Below are positions 53,630 through 64,000 of a DNA stretch of 64,000 bases, piece after piece; positions within the stretch are counted from its first letter, which is position 1; the number at the start of each line of letters is the position of its first letter. Origin of the DNA: Sepiola atlantica (Eukaryota > Mollusca > Cephalopoda > Sepiida > Sepiolidae); NCBI GenBank assembly GCA_963556195.1, contig OY744522.1:38103763-38167762 (forward strand). Reading direction: 5' to 3'. A program made the position numbers and the translations under genes. The notes under the pieces were generated by a model. It was not told the origin of the DNA. It did no database searches and worked only from the letters and a program-made list of their open reading frames with translations.

Positions 53630-54344
53630 AAAAGAACAGCGAAAATAAAAGTATTTGCAAATTTTAGCTCAGGGTTGGACAATTGTTTCGAAACAGATTC
53701 GTAGCTGATTGCGAAACGAGGGGTAATTTTCGCCTAATTTACTGGTGAAAAGTATTTTGCAAACTTAGACATGGTGGACGCATATTTACAAATAATTATG
53801 AATTATTAATTGTTTAAAAGTCTCGCTATCAGTAACCATCGATGGTTTTACAAATTCGATAGGTTAGCTTTAGGGGTGAAAGTTACCAGATGCATTTCCA
53901 ACAAGCTATTTATGTGATGCTTGGAGAGTTTAATGTTGAAACATGCGATATTCTAAAAAAAAAAAAACACGCGAAAATCACATTGAACATGTTCATTTAT
54001 TTTTAGTTCAAATTAAAGGAAGAGTAATACGATCTGTTTATGAAACAAATAAAATACTTAAATCATATAATTCACGAAAATAGTAGAATTGCAGATGCTG
54101 CTAGATCTTTAGTAATAAGAGATATATAAGGAATCAACCGGTAATATCTGGGCGGGCTTTGTCGGCTTCCTCCAATTGAGGAAATCTAAAGGGAATATTA
54201 AACTCATAAGCGTTTCCAATCCGCATGTATATCCCGGTCTTGGAAAGATGGCATATAGCGCTTAGCATTCTTAAATGGTCACGCTCTTGGTACTGGTCAG
54301 GCTCAACGTCTCTTAATGCAGTTATGCTGTACATAATAGGGGAT

Positions 54345-54720
54345 ATGCCACACCGAAAAATATTAAAGCAAAACAAACATGTTTAGGGATTGCTAACTAC
54401 TGTAACGTATTTATAAAACTAGGCATAATTTACGAGCGCCACTAAACAACATTATAAAACGTAAAACGGCAGTGGATTGAAATAAATTAAAGAGATCTTG
54501 GCATCCAATTTATTTCAAGCGCATTTTGACTCCAGACAGTGTATGGCTGTTGCTACCAATGCAAGGAATTACGATAATACAGCCGTAATTTTACACAACT
54601 ACGAAGATGTAACAATCAAACCAGTGGCCCATGCGTCTAGATCACTACTATATAGCGAAACAAAACCTTCTCGAATTTGCGTTTGGCAATAATTTATGCC
54701 GTAAAAATATCCATAAGTAT
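54345..54720 (+). pseudogene. Ty3/Gypsy pol fragment (RT end and RNase H)
   Basis: PKNIKAKQTCLGIANYCNVF then IKLG (about 54352-54415) matches the end of Gypsy RT. After a frame change come LASNLFQAHFDSRQ (about 54500), MAVATNARNYDNTAVILHNY (54540-54600, the RNase H start with TDASN changed to TNARN), EDVTIKPVAHASRSLL, and YSETKPSRICVWQ. The first RNase H catalytic Asp is replaced by Asn. The rest of RNase H is missing. Confidence 0.85.
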
Positions 54721-55940
54721 ATAGACATCTCGCTGCATAGCTCCCGACTTAAGATGACCCCCAGGACTTTAACGCTAAGGCTCAGTAGCCCCTTACGTCT
54801 ATAATGGCGGCCTGCCTTGTTTGGGGGTGAACTAATTTTTAAAAAAGCTGTTTTTTTATTATTATTAAAAACAAGTGATCGTCCGTCAATAACATGTTTC
54901 CGGCGCACCATGTTTCCGTGAGTTCGCGTCGGCAACGTCCGGACAGGTCTCAGAAGAGCCCGAGAGTTGACGAAACTATTAAGCAAGAAGCCGATAACTT
55001 TTGGAAGAAATTAATCGCGTTTAACAACAAAAAATGAATTTCTATAATATTTGTCAGCTCGTTGAATCTCCCGAAGGACTAATTAAGTTTTTTGAAAAAA
55101 TGTTAGAAAAAGCATTGAAATTTAAAAAAAAAAACAAAGAACATTTGCTTAACTAAGCAAACAAAATCATCTTTTGAAACTTTTCTTGTACACAAATAAA
55201 AAAAACATTTTATTTAAAAACATTTGATTAACAATGCTTCTTTTGACAAACAAACAAAAATAAACATCTAATTACTAACTATGGTTTGCTCGTTCTTTAT
55301 CTTTATATATGTATTTTAGTTTGGTTTTCTTCGTCGTAATTTATCGGCTTCCAGTTTTCACTTTAGCGTTTGGCAGTTTTCACATCGCTTTCGCCTCGTT
55401 TTCGCCTCGTCACCTCTCGGGCGCTACCGTAACCTGCCCGAACGTTGACGACGCGAAGTCACAGGAACATGGTGCGACATCTATAAGAGTACCCAATTTT
55501 GGGATCAAAACAGGTTTGCCAAACAACACTGCCAATCAAATGCAGATAGAGTTTACTATACTTTTGAATTATAATTTCAAAATGGAGTTTTTGCTATCTC
55601 GTAAGTTTGGTCATGCTAATGGTTGATCGCGCTTAATTTCTTAATTTGGGGAACAGTTAGAAGATAGAGTGAGAGTGACATTAATGGCTGAATATGAAAT
55701 AAGAAATGTGTTATGCAATCCAGTTGGAAACGTAGCATCAACGTTGGTTGTGATAACACTAAAAGCATTAAGAGATGTTGTTTTAATGAAAATATCAAAA
55801 CAGGTGACATAATAGTAGAAATGAAATGAACAAAATAATGAAAAGGACGGTAATAGATTTGCAGAAACGAATATTAAAAGAGTTTCTTATAAGACATCCA
55901 GGAATTTCATGCATGACATTCGCCATGCGCAGCAATGTGT
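54721..55940. other. Unassigned region inside Gypsy debris
   Basis: Contains CG-richer pieces near 54880-54960 and 55380-55480 and several open frames of about 100 codons with no recognisable domain. Confidence 0.4.
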
Positions 55941-55944
55941 ACCT

Positions 55945-56800
55945 ATATGTGTTGTATTACTGGTTATTCGGTTCACCAATAACTCTTTTAGTTCTCGTCG
56001 AACTTCGCTGTTGACTCAAAGGAGACGATATGTCGTATTTACTTAGATCCGATTCTCGAATCGCCGTCGTCGCTACTATTAGTACTGGTTTCTTCTCTCT
56101 CTCTTTTCCCGTGGTTTCCGGCAACCATTTGTCGCATGCTTGTCGCTGTCAGTGATACTATTTGCGCTCCCTTTTCTTCTGCAACGTTTTGTTGTCACGA
56201 CTGCTACCGTTCGCCGCTCGTCGTCGTCCCCGCAGGCGCCGCTGTCATCATTCTTCTCGGACTGTTGTCCTCGCTCTCTGAATTAAATTTCTTAAAGTAT
56301 AACAAGCCTTTTTCTGTTTTAAAGAACCGCTTTTACTTAATTACTTTAATTGGCCGACCTGAACGAGTCGTTGATTGAGAGAGAGTTTACGCTAACTAAC
56401 GTCACTAGTTAATATTCTTAATTGCCCGAGAGAGAGGAGTATTGAGATTTACTAATTGGCTCTTAGATTTCCGTCATTCGGAATCTTTCTCGTACAGTTA
56501 CATTTTTGGTGATCTTGACTCTCTCGCTTTCAAGTCAAATCTCATTCAATCTCAATATTAATTCTCCCACGCCGAACTATCGCTCTCAAATCTCGCCACC
56601 AACACGCAGGTGTGATGCAACTTTCTGACCTCTCGTAACCCTAAGGTTACTCAACGTCGACGCGCACAGTGGGAAAACACATCGAACCAAACCGCACGGA
56701 ATGACTCCGCCACAATTTGCGCAATTCAAACCCGTCTCAAACAGATGCGTCCAAGCCATTATCTAACATGGATATGGAACCTCGAATAATTGGTGAAATC
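55945..56800 (+). mobile_element. Possible Gypsy LTR and leader
   Basis: CGTACAGTTACA then TTTTTGGTGATCTTGACTC (56491-56523) resembles an LTR end followed by a primer-binding region, and an ATG at 56701 starts MTPPQFAQFKPVSNRCVQA, gag-like in style. No second LTR was found to confirm the boundaries. Confidence 0.35.
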
Positions 56801-56809
56801 GTGTAGTGA

Positions 56810-57450
56810 GTGTTATCTGGCTTCTAAGGCACCTACGATAATGTTTAGTAACAAATGGTTAAAATTACATGTTGATTTCGCAGGACCACCAAATGGATTG
56901 CACTATTTCATTGTAGTTGACAGTTTTACCAAATGACGACTAGAACTGCTAAACTATAAGAGAGTGACATTCTTTTTGCATGATTTTTTTTACGAGATTT
57001 ATTCTCACAGATTCCATTGTATCTGAAAATGAAACGCAATTTACGTAAAAAGATTTAAAATCTTATGTGGATCTTTTGTAATTAACGAAATCACAACGTC
57101 CCATTTCCACCAAAGATCAAATGCATCAGATGCGAGGCTTGTTGATACGACGAAGAGAACTCGAAACAAATACGACGGTAGAGACTCGGAGGAAATAGGA
57201 TTTTAACAATGGCTACAAATATACTTTATCACACCTAATCTTAACACATTATTAGTTATGTCTCTGGCAGGGTTGATGACCGATGCAGTTAAATAAAACT
57301 CAGGTGAGAGAATATTCATTAAAATTTATCAAAAGAAATATGTGGCAAGTGCCATTGGAAAACGTGTCGGAAGTGTGTTCTACAGACTGGAAGCAATTGT
57401 GAAGAAGCTCCATCCATGGAAAGTTCGAAATACGGTCGAGCATCTTCTAT
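56810..57450 (+). pseudogene. Ty3/Gypsy integrase pseudogene
   Basis: The blocks are YLASKAPT, KWLKLHVDFAGPPNGLHYFI then VVDSFTK (56850-56935; first catalytic D in HVDFAGP), the region where DNGTQF would hold the second acidic residue (decayed, about 57020-57040), CGSFVINEITTSHFHQRSNA (about 57070-57130), RLVDTTKRTRNKYD, and GERIFIKIYQKKYVASAIGK then RVGSVFYRLE (57305-57390). It is internally joined to the leader-like region upstream without gag, protease or RT. Many stops. Confidence 0.85.
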
Positions 57451-57856
57451 GAAAATAAATATAGAGTAGAAAGAGACTAGCAACATCTTATGTGTCAATG
57501 AAATACATATTCGGAATAAACTATACAAAAATACATATAAAAATAAATGTAATTTGAGAATTACGTATGGATTTTCTTTCAAATTGCATGAACATAATCA
57601 GAATTTGTTAAAGTTGTAAGAAAAATAATCAAGATTAAATTATAGAATTGAACAATTTCTGTGATTTCGTATTATATATAAATATATGTGTCCGACACAT
57701 ACAGAAACCCGATACCGCTGTCCGTACATAGATTGTTCGTGATTAAATGTCCGATGGTAAGTACATAGACACCACTTGAACCAATTGAATAACCAACAGT
57801 AGAAATACAAAATTGAAAGAACTAATGCTGCTATATCATGATTTATTTGACGTACA
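57451..57856. other. No gene recognised
   Basis: AT-rich DNA downstream of the integrase remnant. No 3' LTR could be matched to 55945-56500. Confidence 0.5.
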
Positions 57857-57857
57857 T

Positions 57858-57899
57858 ATACCAGGCACAACCCTAACCCTAACCCTATACCAGGCACAA
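57858..57899 (-). repeat. Telomeric-repeat insertion with 13-bp target duplication
   Basis: ATACCAGGCACAA occurs at 57858-57870 and again, identical, at 57887-57899. Between them are 16 bp of CCCTAA repeats (57871-57886). This pattern fits telomeric DNA added while a staggered double-strand break was repaired. Confidence 0.88.
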
Positions 57900-58320
57900 T
57901 TTTACTAAAAGAACTAGTAAAAGAAAAAGAAATCCAACAGAAATTCTAGACATGGAACCAAAAAGAAAGAGATGTAGTCTCTAGAGCAGGTGAACTCTCA
58001 AAAGAGAAGGTGTTGTGATAGAGAATATTTCCCTATAAATTTTGGACTCATCTGACGAACAAAGGCGGATACAAATATTACTAAACGAAATAGTAGTAGT
58101 AGTAGTAGTTGCATATTCTAACTATAGTTAGTTGTTTTACTGTTAATCTCAGAACTCTCCAGTCTTTTCCCCGTTTCTTGTTTGTCTCTACATAAGTAAA
58201 CCTAATGGTTAACCATTCCAGATTTTTAGGTTGTTTTTCATAAACTCAGTTACAACAACGAGTATACAAATTATTATATATATCTGTACTGGTATGCAGA
58301 ATCAATATACTTTTATACCA
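57900..58320. other. No gene recognised
   Basis: Contains a (TAG)6 run at 58091-58110. Nothing else supported. Confidence 0.5.
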
Positions 58321-58324
58321 TCTC

Positions 58325-58835
58325 ATATTAGTACTAGAAGTATACCCGTCCCAGGACAGGTAAAATAAATTACCCAAACAGAACGGTTTCGCATAACTTT
58401 TATGTCTCCTTACAAATATTAAAATATAACGATACTAAACCTTATGTATAGAATCCTTATTCTAATTTTGATCAAAATCCATTACATAATTTTGATTCTA
58501 AAAATGTCTTAAAGTTAAGGTTTAAGCTGAACGGGTTTTAAGAAGAAACTGAAATTCCAGGAATCTTGCTTAGTTCGTGACTAATGACTATGGATCAACT
58601 TCACTGAAAATCTGATATATTTCAATGTTCAAATGGAAGGTTGTGCCTTTATTATGACCCCTAAAAGCCCCTTAAAATACTCCAAAGAAACTAAAATTTC
58701 GGGAATAGAAGTTGATTGATGTCTAATAACTATTGTTAAAATTTCACAAAAATCGGAAGCATTTTAATTTTCACGAAAGGCTTCTACCCTTTTTTTACAC
58801 CCTTTGCATAAAATTAAATTGAACTAAATATACGA
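58325..58835 (+). repeat. Dispersed repeat, copy 2
   Basis: Partner of 33290-33765. This copy keeps GTATACCCGTCCCAGGACAG at its 5' side. Similar ACCCGT-bearing strings lie near 27570 and 63870. Confidence 0.7.
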
Positions 58836-59472
58836 TGTAAATTAATTGCATAAAAAATGAAACTTGTCATGAATTCGCTAGGTAACTTTTATAAGAATGC
58901 AGTAAATTCACAAGGTTCCGAAAAATGTTTAAAAATTAAATAAAACATTTTTGTCCAGAAAAATACTGACAAACATCATTGATAATTACATGATAAACAT
59001 TAAATTTATTTAGTTTATGATGTTGGGCTTTTGTCGTTTTTTTATTATATGATGAGCGGTTTTTGTTCTGATGGGATTTTGTCTGGTTGGCTTTTGTCCG
59101 GTCCCTCCAATATTGACAAACATCAAAAACGTGGGCAAATGGTGTAAAAAAACAAAAAAACTTTGAACAATTTGAACAATTTGAATAATTTGAACGGCTT
59201 GGTGTTGAGTTGAATTAGATATATAAATGAATTTAGGAATTTAAAGATTTTTTTACGGCTCTGTGTGAGAACACACGTTGGCGTTAGATCTTTTTGTTAT
59301 TAGTTTCCATGTTTGTGAACTGGTTGTAAACAGAAATATCAAAATATATAAATGGCGATGGAGATAGTATGCGATACAATCAAAGAGTAATTATAAACAT
59401 GATTCTTGGTTATTATTGAAACCGTTTAGCAGTTCAGCAGTTTGATTTTCTTGCACTGAAAAGACACAAGTA

Positions 59473-59577
59473 CACTTTTTAGATAATGATTGTGGTGGTG
59501 TACCACACTATTTAGATAATGATTGTGGTGGTGTACCACACTTTTTAGATAATGATTGTGGTGGTGTACCACACTGA
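59473..59577. repeat. 33-bp tandem repeat, 3 units
   Basis: TTTAGATAATGATTGTGGTG then GTGTACCACACT repeats three times with one base change. Confidence 0.95.
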
Positions 59578-59809
59578 CTACCGTGAAAGACAGTAACAAT
59601 TTGCCATGGGTCTACGTATACATTTTTTGTTAACTATTTTTAAGAAGTTTAAAATGTGTTTGATGAATTAAAAATTAATTGCTAAAATGTTTTTCATTCA
59701 TTTTTGTTCCATATTTAAAATTATATTTTAATGTAATGTGAAAGTTTGAATCATCTCCTTTGTATAAGTTAAGTAGATTCTTTTACTATATAAGAAGTAT
59801 TAATGATAC

Positions 59810-59810
<1 letters not shown>

Positions 59811-59874
<64 letters not shown>

Positions 59875-59930
59875 CCACCACCATCACCATCATCACCATC
59901 ATCATCATCATCATCGTCGTCGTCGTAACA
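59811..59930. repeat. (ATC)n microsatellite
   Basis: About 38 ATC triplets with ACC variants, ending in GTCGTCGTC. Confidence 0.97.
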
Positions 59931-60855
59931 CCCTCAGCTTATTCACCCCCTTTTTTAATAAATTATATTCTACTTTTTTATGAACACCCTGAAATAAAAA
60001 GCAATTATTTTAGAAGTTAGCATGGGGTATCAGTTTCACATATAAATTTAACGTAAATTCAGTTCCCATTTCCGGGACTTTCTTGCGTTTTAGAGCAGTA
60101 AACCCCAAAAATTATTTTGCTCTGAGAGATAACTCTGATCATTTACTTTTGGGGGGCGTACTTTTAAAGTGACTACGCATCGTTTTACGACATTTCCAAT
60201 CGGACTTAGAGTTAGCGGTAAGAACATTTAGTAAACATCCCTAAAAAGTTAGAATGGCCCTGAAATGATAATCACTTTACGTTGAATTTATATACGAAAC
60301 TCATCCCCTACTTTAAATTCTAAAATAAATGTTTTGTTTTTTCTTCTTTCCGCCAAGTTTTTCAAAGTGTTTACCCATAATCATCTAAAAACAAGTAGAA
60401 TCTCATTTTTGGAGGGCGATTTAGCTGAAAGTTGTCATTATTATTAGCAGTAGTAGTATTACTATTATTATTATTATTATTATTATTATCTGTATGTTTT
60501 TTTTCTTTTTACAGGAAAACAAATCTACCACATCTATTAAGAATTGAAATTACGTACCCGGTTGTCTGAAGCCGAAACTATATTATTAGTTTTGATCGCT
60601 CTCTTTTTATATCTATTTATCAGATCCTATATATACCCATTCCAAAGCTTCCCCAAACATCACGCGTCTTTCAAATTGACATAATTAATTTGTTTTACAG
60701 CTTCTAATAAATTAATATTCGCAAATATACACTCATGATTGTTTTTTCAGATTTCCAGATGTATTTAAAATATTTTCCTCGATAATATTAATCTTAATAA
60801 AATTATAAATAGCCTTAATTAAAGACATTATTTTTAAAAAATCTATATACACAGC
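59931..60855. other. AT-rich region, no gene
   Basis: Contains an (ATT)n run at 60460-60489. TTCAGTTCCC.. near 60058 and its inverted relative near 60280-60310 (ACGTTGAATTTATATACGAA against ATATAAATTTAACGTAAATT) hint at an inverted repeat pair of about 250 bp. Confidence 0.45.
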
Positions 60856-60862
60856 GCTCTGA

Positions 60863-61290
60863 ATGATATCGTCCGACGGGTTCTTGACATCTCTGGCTTC
60901 CCATCGATATTCGAACCAATTGGCCTTGACAGTGCTTCCCTTTGCAAACGGGAAGTTACTTATATGGGATGCGAATTGTGTCGACACTTTTGTGTCCTCG
61001 TCAGTGACAGAATCGGAAACAAATCCTGGTCATGCAGCTGCGTAAGCAGAGAATTGCAAGCAATCAAAATATGCTGGTCTTCTCGACAGATTTGTGTTTC
61101 AACCGATCGCCGTACACGCGAGTGGAGCAATAGGCCCCGCCACGTGCGACTTCCTCGACCGCCTTGATCTGTTAATGACGCGCAACACCTGAGACCATTG
61201 TGAATTGACTTGGCTTTACGAGCGCCTCTCCATCACCACCATAGGTGGAAACGCCCTCAGCCTGCCAAGCCAGCAGGATATCCGATGAAA
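60863..61290 (+). pseudogene. C-terminal fragment of a LINE-type ORF
   Basis: MISSDGFLTSLASHRY, QLALTVLPFANGKLLIWDAN then CVDTFVSSSVTESETNPGHA (60863-61040), then in other frames SKYAGLLDRFVFQPIAVHAS (about 61068-61130), GAIGPATCDFLDRLDLLMTR and LTWLYERLSITTIGGNALSL (to about 61262). From memory this domain, with a WD.TCVDT motif and a final RLSI...NA segment, ends a family of retroelement proteins common in marine invertebrates. One stop and one frameshift. Confidence 0.75.
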
Positions 61291-61445
61291 CTTCCTGATA
61301 CTTTGCATATTGGTTTTGCAAAATGACATTTTATTAATTAACTATTATTTGTTGTTAAATCGATGAAATGTTATTGACGTTGGACATTTTTCCTTCTATA
61401 TTATTTTATTTTTCAGTTGTAATATATTTTGTAAATGAATGTTAA

Positions 61446-61594
61446 TATTTTCCAAATGTACATATAATGACATATTGTTTTACTTCGCTTTGACACGTTC
61501 TCACAATGAAGGCGCGATGCTGGCCTATCCAATCCATATGGCTTATCTGACACGAAATCAAGCGAAATGCCATCATATGTACATTTGGTAAATA
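61446..61594. mobile_element. Small MITE
   Basis: The 149-bp element has inverted ends CCAAATGTACATATAATGAC (left, 61453) and, read inward from the right, CCAAATGTACATATGATGGC. The pairing extends outward through TATTT on both sides. A subterminal pair (TTCGCTTTGA against TCAAGCGAA) continues inward. It is non-coding. Confidence 0.82.
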
Positions 61595-61619
61595 ATAAAA
61601 AAATTTTTTTCATTATTTA

Positions 61620-62525
61620 TTCTAATTAGTTTTTATTAAAACCTACAAACGTATCCGATCATTTTACCCCACCCTGTATAATGGAATAAGTAACCTTCCA
61701 AATTGAAAGAAAAATAATAATAAAAAAGAAGTTTGTTATTGAAGCGTCTAAGATTATGTGACGGGGTTATTGTAAATAAGCACTCAGTATTATTTTTATA
61801 GGCTTTTAAAAGCTTGTAAAAACAATATTTCTTTCAATAAGCAGCATGTATTTAGAATTGGCAAAGAAAGTAACCAAAAAATACCTAGAAGAAACAAAAA
61901 TAAATGTGTCGTTTTCTTTGCTCTTTGCTTTTCCGTTTGAAGCAATTAGGAAGTTGGGGTCAAAAGTGACGAGCAATCGCAACTGGATGTTTGCCTACAA
62001 TATTCACTGTTTAACTTTCCCTTATTGAAATCATTATTATTCGCGAGAACAAGTTTTCTTTTTTTTCTTTGTCAACGCTCACATCTGTTTTCTTTTTTTT
62101 TTTAAAGAAGAGTGTCCGTCCTCTGGACGTGTGTTTACCCACGAACTCGCTGCTGACAACGGTTGCATAGACTATTGGAGACATCCCCGAACTCATTACC
62201 CGCTAATATTAAGTTAATTCTCCATTCGCTTGTTTATAAAATAGCGTTTGAAACGCTAGCGTGTTTATCGGATGCTTGTTTAGCAATGATGAATTGAGTT
62301 AATTTTTGTTTTGCGAAAGAAAAAAAGAAAGTTTGGGCTAGATCAACACGTGGGTAGTATCCTATCTGATTCGGATCAATTTAACGAGTTCTTTTTTAGG
62401 CGACGTCGCATCTGAATAAGAGGCTGTGTCCGCCAGACAGTGTGTCACGCTTCATTTGAAATACCACCATCTTTTTATATACTAACCGCTTATCAAGTTC
62501 CATATGTCACTTAAGGATAAGAGTT
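61620..62525. other. No gene recognised
   Basis: A 60-codon frame at 61846-62028 (MYLELAKKVTKKYLEETKIN onwards) has plausible amino-acid composition but no recognised domain, splice context or conservation I can judge. Confidence 0.4.
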
Positions 62526-62589
62526 AATGAGATTGTCAATTGAATGCAGAACAATACTCTGAGAGGATTGGAAACAATGAGTGAAAAGG

Positions 62590-63235
62590 GCAGGGTTTGA
62601 TTTTTTTAATGGAAATCGACCCAGACAAGACATAAAGCCACTTGATAGAAGAAGCTAACAAGAAGGAAATATGATTAGAGCAATTACATAAGATGCCTAT
62701 TGGCGTTAGTCTTGAAAATACCAAGGCTATAGGTAGGAGGAAAACAGTCAGCAGGAAGAGAGTTCCACTAGCCGACAGTTCTTGGAAAGAAGCTACTGAA
62801 ATAGGAAGCTGTATTACAATGAGGTATCAACACAGCGAATTGATGGAGACCACTAGACCAACGAGTCAAACGAGCTGGAACAAAAGAAGCAGGGAATAGA
62901 TCACACAATTCTGAAGAACACATACCATAATAGTATTTATAGAAAAGACTGAGACTAGCAACATCGCGTCTCTGAGAGAGGGAGAGAGAGGGTGCAGAGA
63001 AGAAGAAAGAGTGGGGCCAATCAGATCACAGATACGTTTCTGCACCTTATTAAGAACCCTCATTTGAGACAAAGATTCACCAACTCAACTATCACAAAAA
63101 ATACTCCATACATGACCTTATAGTAGATTTATAGAGATAGAGAATAGTCTCAGGTGTGAGAAAGTGTTTGGAGCGATAGAGAGAATCGACTTTACGAGAA
63201 GCAGAAAGAGCAATGGGTCTAATATATGAGCCCAC
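62590..63235 (-). pseudogene. LINE reverse-transcriptase C-terminus (jockey/CR1-like)
   Basis: Minus strand: ILDPLLFLLLVKSILSIAPN is an out-of-frame relic of RSIALSASRKVDSLYRSKHF; then MRVLNKVQKRICDLIGPTLS, SLRDAMLLVSVFSINTIMVC (frame-shifted SLFYKYYYGMC), and the shared tail near 62606 (CCAGACAAGACATAAAGCCA). Same family as 23105, 26606 and 45835. Confidence 0.85.
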
Positions 63236-63239
63236 AGAA

Positions 63240-64000
63240 AGATTTGATGAGAGAGAGGGGCCAGGGAATAGCTGAAAAAGCCTTTGTTGACATTGGACTT
63301 GATGACGACTATATTGTAGTCAACAGGGAAGCACTTTCGATGTATTGCGTTACAGAGATGGGAAGTTCTTGGAAAACAACCCCGTCCATGGAAGTTGCGT
63401 TTGGTTCTAGGTACACAGATGAAGAAAGTAAACTTCATTGCAATAGTGGTAGCTAGACTGATGCGTAAATTAAATGCACGCACCATATTTCAGACAAGTG
63501 TACACCACTTGTCAAAAATGATGGAAAATAGTATGCTTCGCCAGTGTTTGCACTCGCGATTTATAAAGTTATGTTACTAAAATATTCACATAAAAGCATA
63601 ACATTGCGTCAGTAATTTAATTTTTCATATATAAATTATCATTATCATTTCTGATGACCTAAATAGAAAACACTTACTGTTGACTTTTTTCATTATAGTG
63701 GAACGATTTCTTTCAAATTCGTTTCAAGCGGCGGGGTAAATCTGAGATCGTTGCCTGGCTTTTTATTTACTTTCTCGCTTTTCCTCACAAACTAAAAGAG
63801 TTTTGTCGAAGGGATTACTCACTAACTTTTGCGTGATGGGATGGAAGTACATATATTTATTTACTAGCGGTATTTATCCGACGTTGCCCGTGTGGAGATA
63901 GATATATTGCTGGTCGGAAGGTTTCTTAAGAAAAATAATTTCAAATATCGTCATGTTTACAGTTTTTGCCTTATTTCCAATATGAGGCCAAGTAATAAAA
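63240..64000. other. No gene recognised
   Basis: A 76-codon plus-strand frame (63226-63456) starts MSPQKDLMRERGQGIAEKAF. It has a plausible composition but starts at the edge of the LINE remnant and has no recognised domain. ACTAGCGGTATTTATCCGAC (63865) recalls the start of the dispersed repeat near 58335. Confidence 0.4.

Overview
The window is eukaryotic and looks like intergenic DNA from a mollusc, most likely a cephalopod such as an octopus. The reasons are very long (AT)n, (ATT)n and (CTA)n microsatellites, short TTAGGG telomere-type blocks, tRNA- and U2-headed SINE-like repeats, and LINE, Penelope-like, Ty3/Gypsy and mariner families that I recognise from memory as typical of octopus assemblies. 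The species is inferred, not proven. I find no convincing host protein-coding gene, rRNA gene or functional tRNA gene. The only long, intact, sensible reading frame is a 783-codon Penelope-like retroelement protein at 18295-20646. Almost every other long open frame is a microsatellite or satellite artefact.

Layout. 0.2-6.7 kb: dense (AT)n tracts, a dead Penelope-like (PLE) C-terminus on the minus strand with a hammerhead-like motif at its 3' side, tRNA-like SINE pieces, and a 372-bp direct-repeat element that carries a hammerhead-like fold. 7-12 kb: a deleted mariner, an internally deleted LINE, SINE tandem duplications and the first U2-headed repeats. 12-16 kb: AT-rich DNA with foldback repeats. 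16-21 kb: a dead PLE flanked by inverted terminal modules, then the intact PLE with a hammerhead-ribozyme-like structure 190 bp after its stop codon. 21-30 kb: a nearly full-length dead mariner, a second hammerhead-bearing repeat, three LINE 3' fragments, a PLE-derived palindrome and another deleted mariner. 30.6-32.6 kb: a 73-bp pyrimidine satellite. 33-41 kb: foldback elements with hammerhead-like cores, a solo LTR with a clean target duplication, 59-bp and 47-bp tandem arrays, and a telomere-type block. 41.6-45 kb: a decayed LINE carrying a second LINE inserted in antisense. 45.7-52 kb: more LINE remnants, a CpG-dense island and a 30-bp satellite of about 1 kb. 52.6-57.5 kb: a 43-bp-arm hairpin, a second solo LTR and Ty3/Gypsy pol fragments. 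57.8-64 kb: a telomere-repeat insertion flanked by a 13-bp duplication, a dispersed repeat, a LINE C-terminus, a small MITE and another LINE 3' fragment.

How the parts relate. The most striking theme is RNA-based mobile DNA with hammerhead-like self-cleaving motifs. One canonical fold lies 3' of the intact PLE. Variants with one extra nucleotide before stem II lie in at least five other repeats, several arranged as inverted or direct repeats, as expected for PLE terminal modules and metazoan retrozymes. A second theme is a SINE-like family whose head matches the 5' end of U2 snRNA, including the branch-site-recognition segment. Calls rest on reading the sequence and remembered family consensus; no database search was run.
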